Of a stretch of DNA of 64,000 nt, positions 42,978 to 51,268 are shown in pieces. The stretch is taken from NCBI RefSeq assembly GCF_014649855.1, contig NZ_BMTV01000018.1, forward strand, positions 47,934-111,933, read 5' to 3'. The stretch's first letter is position 1; each line of letters opens with the position of its first letter. Source of the stretch: Streptomyces roseolus (GTDB lineage: Bacteria; Actinomycetota; Actinomycetes; Streptomycetales; Streptomycetaceae). The translations under genes and the position numbers were made by a program. The notes under the pieces were generated by a model, which saw nothing but the letters and a program-made list of their open reading frames with translations, did not search any database and was not told the origin of the DNA.

Positions 42978-43313
42978 TCAGCCGCCGAAGATCGCCAGGA
43001 TCCCCTGGAGCAGGGCCATGCCGCCGCTGCCGACCGTGACGTACGGCTCGACGGCGGCGAGCGCGGTGCGGACCCGGCCCTCGTCGACGGGGCGGTTCTC
43101 CCGTTCGGCGGCGGCGAGTTCGTCCCGTACGGACTCCGCCGGGGCGACCGCGGTGGTGGCGGCGGGCTGCTCGCGCAGCAGGGTCACCAGCTGCTCGGCG
43201 AGGGCGCGGGCGGTGACCGGCTCCTCGGCCCGGTGGAAGTGGTTGTTGGTGACGGTGTTGTCGTTGCCGAAGGCGTTGCCGCTCACCGGGCCGTTGAAGT
43301 TGAAGGTGGTCAC
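42978..43313 (-). CDS. Small protein with N-terminal Asn/Gly-rich motif
   Basis: A 111-residue protein. Residues 5-23 read NFNGPVSGNAFGNDNTVTN, nearly repeating the C-terminal motif of the upstream neighbour. A helical region follows (VTARALAEQLVTLLREQ and VRDELAAAERENRPVDEGRVRTALAAVEPYV), then a short hydrophobic end GSGGMALLQGILAIFGG that could insert in or touch a membrane. The architecture of a short repeat motif plus a small helical domain resembles effector-associated or signalling-amyloid adaptors. The GTG start overlaps the upstream stop (GTGA) and has AAAGGGGA before it, so it is co-translated with the 504-residue protein. It has no recognised enzyme motif. Confidence 0.8.
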   Translation of the reverse strand: MTTFNFNGPVSGNAFGNDNTVTNNHFHRAEEPVTARALAEQLVTLLREQPAATTAVAPAESVRDELAAAERENRPVDEGRVRTALAAVEPYVTVGSGGMALLQGILAIFGG

Positions 43314-44824
43314 GGGGTCCCCTTTCCTTGTGCCCACTGGCCGCCGGGGCCGGGCTGGCCGCCGCCGGCCCCGGGCTGGCCGGGTGTGTTCTGGACGACG
43401 TTCTGGTGCCCGAAGGCGTTGCCCTGGACGATCCCGTTGAAGTTGTACGTCGGGTTCGAGTTGATGATCTGTTTCGTCGAGTCGAAGGACGCGCTGTCGA
43501 TGTGGTGGTCCTTCAGGAAGCGTTCCGTGGCGATGAGGATGCCGCCCTGGAGGCGCTGGAGGTAGTCCTGCGCGTCGGCGGAGTCGCTGAAGAGCATCTG
43601 CTCGGGGTCCGAGACGCGTTCGCGGACGCTGTCGGTGGCGCCGTGGTCGTGCAGGGTGTTGCGGCGGGTGATGTCGCGGCGGTCGCGGCGCAGGGCCCGC
43701 TCGCGGCCGCGGCGCAGGGAGCCGCGGCGGGCCGCGCGGGACCAGGAGCCGGTGAGGCAGCGCCACCAGATGGAGTTGGTGCCGCTGAAGAGCATCCGGA
43801 AGCGGTCGAAGCCCTGGGTGGGGAGGGTGGTGACGGTGGAGAAGCGGGCGGCGGGCGGCGGGATCACGAAGATCATGAACTCCCAGGAGAGACTGGGGGG
43901 ATGGAGCCGCGCGCGCATGTGGACGGAGACGACGACCCGGCCGCCGTCGCTGATCCGCTCCAGGCTGAGGTAGGTGCGGGCGCCGGCGCCGGGCTTGATC
44001 AGGCCGGTGCGGACGAGGTCGGGGGAGATCTGGGGGCGGGGACGGCCGACGCGCGAGTCGAGGAGTTCGCCGACGAGGTACGGGACGTGGTCGCCGGAGA
44101 CGTACAGGCGGTTCCTGGCGCGCAGCCCCTCCAGGCCGGATATGTTCTCCATCTCGCGGGCGACGAAGGTGTGCAGGTCGACCGCGTCGAAGGGCCGGAC
44201 GGTGAGCTTCCGTCCGGGGTGGGCCGGGTCGTCGGCGGGCTGGGAGACGTCGATGGGATGCCAGACGACGTCCTTGACCTTCTCGCCGTGGCCGACGAAC
44301 GGGTCGTGGTGGCCGGCGGAGGCGGTGTACGGCAGGACGTTGGCGCGGGCGAGGGCCCGCAGCCGGTCCTCGGCGTCGCGCTCGACGGGCGGGGCCTGTT
44401 CCTCCGGACGGGTGGCCTCCTGGAAGACCCGCTGGGCCTCCCGCCAGGAGACGGCCAGGTCGTGGTGGGTGGCCCACCAGCCGCCGGCGAGGGCGGCGAA
44501 CCCGATCGCGGCACCGGTCCAGCCGAGCAGCGGGTCGACGGCGAGGCCGGCGGGAAGGAGCGCGACGCCCGCCCAGAGCGCGAGGAAGAGCAGCGACAGG
44601 GTCCGGTCCCTGGCCCGGACCCGGCGCGCGGCCACCCGCGCGTGCCGCGCGAGCGCCACCAGGTTCACCCCGAGCGGCAGCCCCAGGGCGGTCAGCCGGT
44701 CGCCGGTGAGCTCGACGTCCATGTCGTGGGCGAAGGTGTCGTCGAGATAGACGTGCGCGCAGAGCTTCCTCGTCACCGCGTCCTTGCGGTAGGTGGGAAG
44801 CGGAGCTGAGTTCCGGCCGGCCAT
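43310..44824 (-). CDS. Membrane protein with C-terminal Asn/Gly-rich motif
   Basis: A 504-residue protein. Two hydrophobic helices at about 77-118 form a hairpin anchor near the N-terminus. A large soluble region follows with alternating strands (TYLSLERISDGGRVVVSVHMRARL, SLSWEFMIFVIPPPA), then a basic Arg-rich stretch (RRGSLRRGRERALRRDRRD). The C-terminus has NFNGIVQGNAFGHQNVVQN at 461-479 plus a Gly/Gln/Pro tail. The motif is shared with the next gene's N-terminus. I do not recognise the soluble domain; membrane hairpin plus terminal motif suggests an effector or sensor. AGGGGGA precedes the ATG at 44824. It converges on the GTPase/TerY operon. Confidence 0.8.
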   Translation of the reverse strand: MAGRNSAPLPTYRKDAVTRKLCAHVYLDDTFAHDMDVELTGDRLTALGLPLGVNLVALARHARVAARRVRARDRTLSLLFLALWAGVALLPAGLAVDPLLGWTGAAIGFAALAGGWWATHHDLAVSWREAQRVFQEATRPEEQAPPVERDAEDRLRALARANVLPYTASAGHHDPFVGHGEKVKDVVWHPIDVSQPADDPAHPGRKLTVRPFDAVDLHTFVAREMENISGLEGLRARNRLYVSGDHVPYLVGELLDSRVGRPRPQISPDLVRTGLIKPGAGARTYLSLERISDGGRVVVSVHMRARLHPPSLSWEFMIFVIPPPAARFSTVTTLPTQGFDRFRMLFSGTNSIWWRCLTGSWSRAARRGSLRRGRERALRRDRRDITRRNTLHDHGATDSVRERVSDPEQMLFSDSADAQDYLQRLQGGILIATERFLKDHHIDSASFDSTKQIINSNPTYNFNGIVQGNAFGHQNVVQNTPGQPGAGGGQPGPGGQWAQGKGTP

Positions 44825-44875
44825 GCGGTCCCCCTGATCCGTCACCGGACACCCTAGGGGGACCGCGCCGCCGTG

Positions 44876-45283
44876 TCAGGCCTCCGTCGGCTTCAGCCGC
44901 AGGGAGATCGAGTTGATGCAGTAGCGCTGGTCCGTGGGGGTCGGGTAGCCCTCGCCCTCGAAGACGTGGCCGAGGTGCGAGCCGCAGCGGGCGCAGCGGA
45001 CCTCGGTGCGGATCATGCCGTGGGAGGTGTCCGCGACCAGCTCGACGGCCTCGCTGTCCTTCGGGTCGAAGAAGGACGGCCAGCCGCAGTGCGACTCGAA
45101 CTTCTCGTGCGACGTGAAGAGCTCGGCCCCGCAGGCGCGACAGGAGTAGACACCCTCGGTCCTGGTGTCCGTGTACTCACCGCGGAAGGCGGGCTCCGTG
45201 CCGGCCAGCCGGAGCACCTGGTACTCCGACGGGGTCAGCTGCGCCTGCCACTCCGCGTCCGACTTCTCGACCTCGTACGCCAT
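44876..45283 (-). CDS. msrB: Peptide-methionine (R)-S-oxide reductase MsrB
   Basis: A 135-residue cytoplasmic enzyme reducing methionine-R-sulfoxide in proteins. The zinc-binding pairs are CRACG and CARCGSHLGH, the substrate strand is HCGWPSFFDP, and the catalytic cysteine is in QRYCINSISL. It covers the complete MsrB fold at the usual length. It starts 15 bases downstream of murC on the same strand, so the two are probably co-transcribed. Confidence 0.96.
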   Translation of the reverse strand: MAYEVEKSDAEWQAQLTPSEYQVLRLAGTEPAFRGEYTDTRTEGVYSCRACGAELFTSHEKFESHCGWPSFFDPKDSEAVELVADTSHGMIRTEVRCARCGSHLGHVFEGEGYPTPTDQRYCINSISLRLKPTEA

Positions 45284-45298
45284 CGTCCGTCCACTCCC

Positions 45299-46696
45299 TC
45301 AGTTCGCCAGGCGGGCGAGGATCAGCGGACCGAGGTCCGTGACGTCGCCCGCGCCCATGGTCAGAACGAAGTCACCGGGCCGCGTCATTCCCGCGATCAC
45401 CTCGGGGACGGCCGCCTTGTCGTGGACGGCGGTGACGCCGGCGCCGGCGGCGCGGGCCGCGTCGAGGACGATCTCGCTGGTGACGCCGGGGACCGGGTCC
45501 TCGCGGGCCGGGTAGATGTCGAGGACGACGGAGCCGTCGGCGAGGGCCAGCGCCTCGCCCATCTCCTTGCCGAGCTCCTGGGTGCGGGAGAAGAGGTGCG
45601 GCTGGAAGACGACGAGCAGCCGGGCGTCGCCGGCGGCGCCGCGCATGGCCTCCAGGTCGGCGGTCATCTCGGTGGGGTGGTGCGCGTACGAGTCGATGAC
45701 CTGGACGCCCGCCGCCTCGCCCTTGAGCTGGAGGCGGCGGCCGACGCCGGTGTAGGCGGTGAGCGCCTGGGCGAGGGCGGCCGGGTCGAGGCCCGCGCGG
45801 GCGCCGGCGGCGAGGGCCGCGGCGGCGTTGTGGGCGTAGTGGCGGCCGGGGACGGAGACGGTGAAGGTGTGCTCGGCGCCGTCGAGGGCGACGGTGACCT
45901 CGCTCTTCATCCCGTTCGGGACGATCTTGAGGATGCGGGCGTCGGAGCCCTCGCCCTCGCCGACGGTGACGATGCCGAGGTCCGCGCGGCCCGCGGCGGC
46001 GACCCGGGCTGCGAGCTCGCGGGCGCCGGCGTGCTCGCCGACGACGAGGGTGCCGCCGGGGCGGAGTTTCGCGGCGAACTTCTCGAAGGACTCGTAGATC
46101 TCGTCCATGGAGGCGTAGTTCGCGTGGTGGTCGAGCTCGACGTTGAGGACGATCGCGACCTGGGGGTCGTACTTCTGGAAGCTGCGGTCGCTCTCGTCGG
46201 CCTCGGCGACGAAGACGTCGCCGGCCCCGTGCCGGGCGTTGGTGCCGGGGCCCGCGAGGTCGCCGCCGATCGCGTACGAGGGGTCGAGGCCCAGCTCGGT
46301 GAGGGCGACGGCCAGCATCGAGGTGGTGGTGGTCTTGCCGTGGGTGCCGGCGACGGCGATCGCGGTGAGGCCGTCCATGAGGGAGGCGAGCGCGTCGGAG
46401 CGGTGCACGACCGGGATGCCGAGCTCGGCGGCGCGGACCAGCTCGGGGTTGTCGGCGCGGATGGCGCTGGAGACGACGACGGCGGAGGCGTCGTCGGCGA
46501 GGTGCTCGGCGGCGTGGCCGAGGTGCACGGTGACGCCGTGGGCGCGCAGCGCCTCGGCGGTCGGGGAGTCCTTGGCGTCGCTGCCCGCGACCTTGGCGCC
46601 GCGCTGGGCGAGGATCTTCGCGATGCCCGACATTCCGGCACCGCCGATGCCGATGAAGTGCGGCCGTTCCATGGCGGCAGGGATGGCGGGTGCCAT
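45299..46696 (-). CDS. murC: UDP-N-acetylmuramate-L-alanine ligase MurC
   Basis: A 465-residue Mur ligase adding L-Ala to UDP-MurNAc in the cytoplasmic stage of peptidoglycan synthesis. It has the N-terminal UDP-binding Rossmann motif FIGIGGAGMSGIA (about 14-26), the central ATP motif AVAGTHGKTTTTSML, EADESDRSF, LNVELDHHANY, and the C-terminal VIDSYAHHPTEM and VFQPHLFSRT. Full length for the family. GGGGAGAG precedes the ATG at 46696. In many Streptomyces a MurC lies outside the dcw cluster next to msrB, as here. A terminator hairpin separates it from the preceding gene. Confidence 0.96.
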   Translation of the reverse strand: MAPAIPAAMERPHFIGIGGAGMSGIAKILAQRGAKVAGSDAKDSPTAEALRAHGVTVHLGHAAEHLADDASAVVVSSAIRADNPELVRAAELGIPVVHRSDALASLMDGLTAIAVAGTHGKTTTTSMLAVALTELGLDPSYAIGGDLAGPGTNARHGAGDVFVAEADESDRSFQKYDPQVAIVLNVELDHHANYASMDEIYESFEKFAAKLRPGGTLVVGEHAGARELAARVAAAGRADLGIVTVGEGEGSDARILKIVPNGMKSEVTVALDGAEHTFTVSVPGRHYAHNAAAALAAGARAGLDPAALAQALTAYTGVGRRLQLKGEAAGVQVIDSYAHHPTEMTADLEAMRGAAGDARLLVVFQPHLFSRTQELGKEMGEALALADGSVVLDIYPAREDPVPGVTSEIVLDAARAAGAGVTAVHDKAAVPEVIAGMTRPGDFVLTMGAGDVTDLGPLILARLAN

Positions 46697-46770
46697 GCGG
46701 TTCTCTCCCCGGTTGTGCGCGTTCGCTGACCTCCCCAGCCTAGTGGCTGCGGGCGGGCGGCCCGGGAAGC

Positions 46771-46804
46771 CGGCCGGGACACGGGTCCGCCCGTGTCCCG
46801 GCCG
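46771..46804. terminator. 15-base hairpin terminator
   Basis: CGGCCGGGACACGGG pairs perfectly with CCCGTGTCCCGGCCG around a TCCG loop, just downstream of the gene ending at 46813 (minus strand) and upstream of murC. Confidence 0.8.
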
Positions 46805-46812
46805 CCCCGCCG

Positions 46813-47301
46813 CTAGGCGCTCTCCTTGCCCTCCTCGCTGTGCGCGAAGAGCTTCAGGACGGGGACGCCCACCTTGTGCCGGGCGCGGGAGGCCCAGTCC
46901 CGGTGGAAGAACTCCTCCACGTAGTGGGGGGCGGTCAGGACGATGACCTCGTCCGCCCCCGCTTCCTCGACGACCGCCTTCATCTTGTCCAGGGGGTGGT
47001 CCTCGACCACCTGTCCGACCGCCTCGCAGCCCGCCGCTCTCAGGGCCCGGAGCGAGTGCTCCAGGGCCAGCTCGGCCGGCTCGCGGGCCTCCTTGCCCTC
47101 CGGTTCGTCCCCCTCCCGGGCCGCCTCCTTGAGTTCGCCCAGCGCGACGTCGTCGATGGCGCGCAGCAGTACGTCGGCCTGATCACCGCGCGGCTGCATC
47201 AGCACGATGAAGGACACGCCCTCGTCGCCGTGCAGGGTGGTGACGAATTCCACGTCCACGGACGTCAGGGGCTTCTCGATCATCAGAACGCTTGTGAACA
47301 C
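46813..47301 (-). CDS. Conserved stress-type alpha/beta protein
   Basis: A 162-residue soluble protein conserved in Streptomyces. It begins VFTSVLMIEKPLTSVDVEFVTTLHGDEGVSFIVLMQPRG and continues through an acidic helical insert to AGADEVIVLTAPHYVEEFFHRDWASRARHKVGVPVLKLFAH. The layout of parallel strands with a C-terminal GVPVLKL resembles universal-stress or adenine-nucleotide hydrolase-like folds. Some databases label such proteins indole-3-glycerol phosphate synthase, which the sequence does not support. I take the GTG at 47301; an ATG at 47283 is a good alternative. It probably acts in the cytoplasm; function unproven. Confidence 0.7.
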   Translation of the reverse strand: MFTSVLMIEKPLTSVDVEFVTTLHGDEGVSFIVLMQPRGDQADVLLRAIDDVALGELKEAAREGDEPEGKEAREPAELALEHSLRALRAAGCEAVGQVVEDHPLDKMKAVVEEAGADEVIVLTAPHYVEEFFHRDWASRARHKVGVPVLKLFAHSEEGKESA

Positions 47302-47407
47302 CTCAGGAGCCCTTCTGCGGAAACCATCCTTCCCCGTGACCGCACGGGGACTGCGACTGTGATTGTGCCCAGCGGACGCTAAGCGGAACGGTAAATTCCG
47401 CCGATTG

Positions 47408-48187
47408 TCAGATCCGACGGTAGCGGCTGAAGAGGAAGCCGTCCTGCTCCAGCAGAGAAGCCAGCCCAAAGCGTGTCGGAAGCGCGATCGAAGGCCCGTG
47501 GGCGATGCGCTGGGCATCACCCGCCGTCATCGTCGGGGAGACCGTCAGGCACAGCTCGTCGAGCACCCCCGCGGCGGCGAACTGGCCGAGCAGCCGGGGC
47601 CCGCCCTCGGTGAGCTGCCGCCGCAGCCCGCGCTCGGCGAGCAGGGCGACCGCGCGGGCCGGGTCGACGGCGGCCCCCTCGCCGGCGAGGAGCACCTCGA
47701 CCCCGGCGTCCCGCGCCGCGGCGATCCGCTCGGCGGGCGCGCCGGCACCGGTCAGGATCAGGGTCGGGACCAGCGGGGCGGCGAAAAGCGGAAGGGTGAG
47801 GTCCAGGCCGAGCGAGGCGGTGACGACGGCGATGACGGGGGCCGGTCCCTGGCCCGCGGCGGCCCGACGCGCGGCGAAGGCCTCCCGGGCGCGGGCGGGC
47901 CGGTAACCCTCCTGGCGTACCGTTTCCGCACCCACGACGACCACGTCCGCGAGCCCGCGGAGGGTGCCGAAGATCCGCATGTCGGTGTCGGAGGAGAGCG
48001 GCTGGGAGCGTCCCTCGTGCTGCCCGGCGCCGTCGAGGGAGGAGACCATGTTGGCCCGCAGCCAGGTCCCGGCCCCTTCCGGATAGCCGTAGGCGTCGGC
48101 CAGCTCGTCGAGGGACCACTCGCGGTCCACCGCGTTGACCTGGGCGTTCGGTGCTGTCATGTCCGTCACAGGAAACAGGCGTCGCAT
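47408..48187 (-). CDS. Pyrimidine reductase family protein (RibD C-terminal-like)
   Basis: A 259-residue NADPH-dependent reductase of the RibD-C/DHFR-like fold. It has WLRANMVSSLDGAGQHEGRSQPLSSDTDMRIF, the family's substrate entry with MVSSLDG; VVVVGAETVRQEGYRP; and the cofactor segment LLAERGLRRQLTEGGPRLLGQFAAAGVLDEL, with TEGGPRLL typical. It probably reduces a riboflavin-like or folate-like intermediate, but is separate from any rib operon here. The ATG at 48187 lies only 36 bases from the divergent zapE start, so the promoters must overlap. Confidence 0.88.
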   Translation of the reverse strand: MRRLFPVTDMTAPNAQVNAVDREWSLDELADAYGYPEGAGTWLRANMVSSLDGAGQHEGRSQPLSSDTDMRIFGTLRGLADVVVVGAETVRQEGYRPARAREAFAARRAAAGQGPAPVIAVVTASLGLDLTLPLFAAPLVPTLILTGAGAPAERIAAARDAGVEVLLAGEGAAVDPARAVALLAERGLRRQLTEGGPRLLGQFAAAGVLDELCLTVSPTMTAGDAQRIAHGPSIALPTRFGLASLLEQDGFLFSRYRRI

Positions 48188-48223
48188 TCTCGCAGTCTGA
48201 CACGGCGCTTACAGTGGGGAACT

Positions 48224-49309
48224 GTGTCGACCCGTGCCCTGAACGAAGCCGCCCCCGCAGCGGCGACCCCGCTCTCGCTGTGCTCCCGAGAGCCCCACGT
48301 CCCCGCAGACCGGCTGGTCGCGGAGATGGTCCCGCCGCCGCGCTTCGACTCGGTGCGCTTCGACACCTACCTCCCGGACCCGAACCAGCCGAGCCAGTGC
48401 GAGGCCGTCAAGGTCCTCTCCGGCTTCGCCGAGGGCCTCGGCGGGGCGCACGCGAGCGGCGCGGGCAAGCGGCGCTGGTTCGCCCGCAGGCCCGCCGCCC
48501 CGGCCGGTCCGCGCGGCGTCTACCTCGACGGCGGCTACGGCGTCGGCAAGACCCACCTGCTCGCCTCGCTCTGGCACGCCACGCCCGCCGAGCCCTCGCT
48601 CAAGGCCTTCGGCACCTTCGTGGAGCTGACGAACCTGGTCGGCGCGCTCGGCTTCCAGGAGACCGTACGAACCCTGAGCGGGCACCGCCTCCTGTGCATC
48701 GACGAATTCGAACTGGACGACCCGGGCGACACCGTCCTCGTCTCCAGCCTGCTCGGCAAGCTGGTCGACGCCGGCGTGGCGCTCGCCGCCACCTCGAACA
48801 CGCTCCCGGGCAAGCTCGGCGAGGGCCGCTTCGCCGCCGCCGACTTCCTCCGCGAGATCCAGGGCCTCTCCGCGCACTTCCGGCCGCTGCGGATCGACGG
48901 CGAGGACTACCGCCACCGGGGCCTGCCCGAGGCCCCCGCGCCCCACTCCGACCAGGTCGTCACGGAGACCGCGTACCGGACCCCGGGCGCCTCCCTCGAC
49001 GACTTCCCGCACCTGCTCGAACACCTGGCCAGGGTTCACCCGAGCCGGTACGGCGCCCTCACCGACGACCTGACGGCCGTCTGCCTCACCGACGTCGGCC
49101 CGGTCCCGGACCAGTCGACCGCGCTGCGGCTCGTCGTCCTCGCCGACCGCCTCTACGACCGCGAGATACCGGTGCTCGCCTCCGGGCTCCCCTTCGACCG
49201 GCTGTTCAGTGACGAGATGCTGAACGGCGGCTACAAGAAGAAGTACTTCCGCGCCATCTCCCGGCTCACCGCCCTGGCGCGGGACGCAAAGGAGCTCGTG
49301 GCGCAGTAG
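48224..49309 (+). CDS. zapE: Cell division protein ZapE (AFG1-like ATPase)
   Basis: A 361-residue AAA+-like ATPase. Walker A is GGYGVGKTHLLASLWH (about 106-121), Walker B is LLCIDEFELDDPGD, and a sensor strand is VALAATSNTLPGKLGEGRF. This order and the DEFEL motif identify the ZapE/AFG1 family, which in E. coli interacts with FtsZ under stress and in mitochondria handles membrane proteins. No membrane helix. GGGGA precedes the GTG at 48224. The following OsmC gene is 35 bases downstream, so co-transcription is likely. Confidence 0.92.
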   Translation: MSTRALNEAAPAAATPLSLCSREPHVPADRLVAEMVPPPRFDSVRFDTYLPDPNQPSQCEAVKVLSGFAEGLGGAHASGAGKRRWFARRPAAPAGPRGVYLDGGYGVGKTHLLASLWHATPAEPSLKAFGTFVELTNLVGALGFQETVRTLSGHRLLCIDEFELDDPGDTVLVSSLLGKLVDAGVALAATSNTLPGKLGEGRFAAADFLREIQGLSAHFRPLRIDGEDYRHRGLPEAPAPHSDQVVTETAYRTPGASLDDFPHLLEHLARVHPSRYGALTDDLTAVCLTDVGPVPDQSTALRLVVLADRLYDREIPVLASGLPFDRLFSDEMLNGGYKKKYFRAISRLTALARDAKELVAQ

Positions 49310-49344
49310 GTTGGGGGCCGTACCCGATCGGAAAGGCATCCACC

Positions 49345-49770
49345 ATGGCCACCGTGCGTCACGCCCACACCGTCTGGCAGGGCGACCTCCTCAAGGGCTC
49401 CGGCGTCGTCTCCCTCGACTCCTCCGGGCTCGGCTCCTACGACGTCTCCTGGCCGGCCCGCGCCGAGGAGCCGAACGGCAAGACCAGCCCCGAGGAGCTC
49501 ATCGCGGCCGCGCACTCCTCCTGCTTCTCGATGGCCTTCTCGAACGGCCTGGCCAAGGCGGGCAACACGCCCACCCGCCTGGAGACCAAGGCCGACGTCA
49601 CCTTCCAGCCGGGCGAGGGCATCACCGGCATCCACCTCACCGTGCGCGGCGAGGTCCCCGGCCTGGACGCGGACCAGTTCCAGTCCCTCGCCGAGGAGGC
49701 GAAGAAGAACTGCCCGGTCAGCCAGGCGCTCACCGGCACCACGATCACCCTGACGGCCGAGCTGGTCTGA
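49345..49770 (+). CDS. OsmC-family peroxiredoxin
   Basis: A 141-residue thiol peroxidase. The two redox cysteines are in AAHSSCFSMAFSNGLAKAG and AKKNCPVSQAL, the standard OsmC/Ohr positions, with Glu in EELIAAAHSSC activating the peroxidatic site. The N-terminus RHAHTVWQGDLLKGSGVVSLDSS is more OsmC-like than Ohr-like, so it likely detoxifies organic hydroperoxides in osmotic or oxidative stress. GGAAAGG precedes the ATG. A U-rich terminator follows. Confidence 0.93.
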   Translation: MATVRHAHTVWQGDLLKGSGVVSLDSSGLGSYDVSWPARAEEPNGKTSPEELIAAAHSSCFSMAFSNGLAKAGNTPTRLETKADVTFQPGEGITGIHLTVRGEVPGLDADQFQSLAEEAKKNCPVSQALTGTTITLTAELV

Positions 49771-49780
49771 TCCTCCGGCG

Positions 49781-49806
49781 CCCCGGGTCCCCCCGGGGTC
49801 GGTTTT
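49781..49806 (+). terminator. Intrinsic terminator with T-run
   Basis: CCCCGGG and CCCGGGG with a TCCC loop, followed by GTCGGTTTT. It lies 10 bases after the OsmC stop and is one of the few terminators here with a T-tract. Confidence 0.75.
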
Positions 49807-49823
49807 GCGCCATCCGAGGCACC

Positions 49824-49880
49824 GTGGACCCGCGTCATGGCTTCGCGCACTCCGCTGCGTGGTACATGAAGCGGGTCCAC
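49824..49880. promoter_or_regulatory. Long inverted repeat upstream of the PhoX-like gene
   Basis: GTGGACCCGC at 49824-49833 and GCGGGTCCAC at 49871-49880 are perfect complements. After a single mismatch the pairing continues with TCATG (49835-49839) and CATGA (49865-49869), leaving a 25-base loop. It ends 26 bases before the PhoX-like start and may be a regulatory stem or a remnant of a small mobile repeat. It is not a tRNA: no T-loop or anticodon arm fits. Confidence 0.5.
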
Positions 49881-49906
49881 ACCTGGTTCGGCGGGAAGGC
49901 CCCCTC

Positions 49907-51268
49907 ATGGCAGTGACGCGACGCCAGATCCTGGCCGGTACCGGCGCCTCCGTCGCCGGAATCGCCTTCACCGGCGCCCTGGCCGACCTCTTCTCCGGCG
50001 CCCCCGCCGCCGCGGCACCGCGCGGCGGCTACGGCCCCCTCCTCCCCGATCCGGCCGGCCTGCTCGACCTCCCGGCCGGCTTCTCCTACCGGGTCCTCTC
50101 CCGCGAGGGCGAGCCGCTCCGCTCCGGCGAGGGACCGGTTCCCGGCCGCTGCGACGGGATGAGCGCCTTCGCGGCGCCGCGCGGCGGCGTCCGGCTCGTC
50201 CGCAACCACGAGAACCGCCCCGACGCCCGCCACCCGGTCCCCCACACCCCCGGCCTGGTCTACGACCGGGGCGGCAAGGGCGGCTGCACGGTCCTCGACC
50301 TCGACGCGTACGGCGGAGTGCGCTCCGAGCGCGTCGGCATCGCCGGCACCGCCGTGAACTGCGCGGGCGGCCCCACCCCCTGGGGCACCTGGCTGACCTG
50401 CGAGGAGACCGAGGACAAGGCCGGGACCAAGGGGTACGAGAAGGACCACGGCTTCGTCTTCGAGGTCGACCCGGCCCAGCCGCACCGCAGCGGTGCCGTC
50501 CCGCTCACCGCCCTCGGCCGCTTCGCCCACGAGGCCGTCGCCGTCGACCCGCACACCGGGATCGTCTACGAGACGGAGGACGCCTTCGAACGCCCCTTCG
50601 GCCTCTTCTACCGCTTCCTGCCCGACCGCCCGCACGGCGGGCCCGGCTCCCTGCGGGCGGGCGGCACCCTGGAGGCCCTGCGGGTGCCCGGCGTCCCCGA
50701 CCTGTCGGTGGTGCGGGAGGCGGGGACTGTCTTCGAGGCCGTGGAGTGGGTGCCGGTGCCGGACCCGCAGGCGACGACGGATCCGATCCGCTTCCAGGAC
50801 TTCGGACGCGGCGGCATCACCCACGCGCAGAAGCTGGAGGGCTGCTACTGGGGCGGCCGCGCCGTCCACTTCGTGTCCTCCTTCGCCCGCACCTCCGACG
50901 GCTCCGGCGCCACCCACTTCGGGCAGGTGTGGAAGTACGACCCCGCCGCCCGGAACCTCACCCTGTCCGTGGTCTTCGGCCCCGACACCGACGTCCGGCT
51001 CCCCGGCGAGTCCCCCGACAACATCTGCCTGGCGCCCGCCGGCGGCCTGATGGTCTGCGAGGACGGCGGCGGGGCGCAGCACGTCTACGGCGTGGACCTG
51101 CGGGGCGAGGTGTACGCGGTGGCGCGGAACCGGCAGGACGTGGGCGAGCCGGGCGCCCCGGAATGGGGCGAGTTCGCGGGCGTCACCTTCTCCCCGGACG
51201 GCTCGACGATGTACGTGAACTGCTACGACCCCGGCACCACGTTCGCCGTCACCGGTCCCTGGCGCTGA
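49907..51268 (+). CDS. PhoX-like (DUF839) Tat-exported protein
   Basis: A 453-residue protein with a twin-arginine signal: VTRRQILAGTGASVAGIAFTGALADLF, then an Ala-rich cleavage site near residue 35. The body matches the PhoX/DUF839 beta-propeller family: DLPAGFSYRVLSREGEPL, RLVRNHENRPDARHP, NCAGGPTPWGTWLTCEET, RFAHEAVAVDPHTGIVYETED and a final EFAGVTFSPDGSTMYVNCYDPG. PhoX proteins are Ca/Fe-dependent alkaline phosphatases, but Streptomyces paralogues are not all proven active. GGGAAGG precedes the ATG at 49907. It overlaps the converging small gene by 20 bases. Confidence 0.9.
   Translation: MAVTRRQILAGTGASVAGIAFTGALADLFSGAPAAAAPRGGYGPLLPDPAGLLDLPAGFSYRVLSREGEPLRSGEGPVPGRCDGMSAFAAPRGGVRLVRNHENRPDARHPVPHTPGLVYDRGGKGGCTVLDLDAYGGVRSERVGIAGTAVNCAGGPTPWGTWLTCEETEDKAGTKGYEKDHGFVFEVDPAQPHRSGAVPLTALGRFAHEAVAVDPHTGIVYETEDAFERPFGLFYRFLPDRPHGGPGSLRAGGTLEALRVPGVPDLSVVREAGTVFEAVEWVPVPDPQATTDPIRFQDFGRGGITHAQKLEGCYWGGRAVHFVSSFARTSDGSGATHFGQVWKYDPAARNLTLSVVFGPDTDVRLPGESPDNICLAPAGGLMVCEDGGGAQHVYGVDLRGEVYAVARNRQDVGEPGAPEWGEFAGVTFSPDGSTMYVNCYDPGTTFAVTGPWR

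Noticed and set aside
49824..49880. tRNA-like stem near the PhoX-like gene
   Set aside because: The 10-base outer stem and missing T- and anticodon loops do not fit tRNA.
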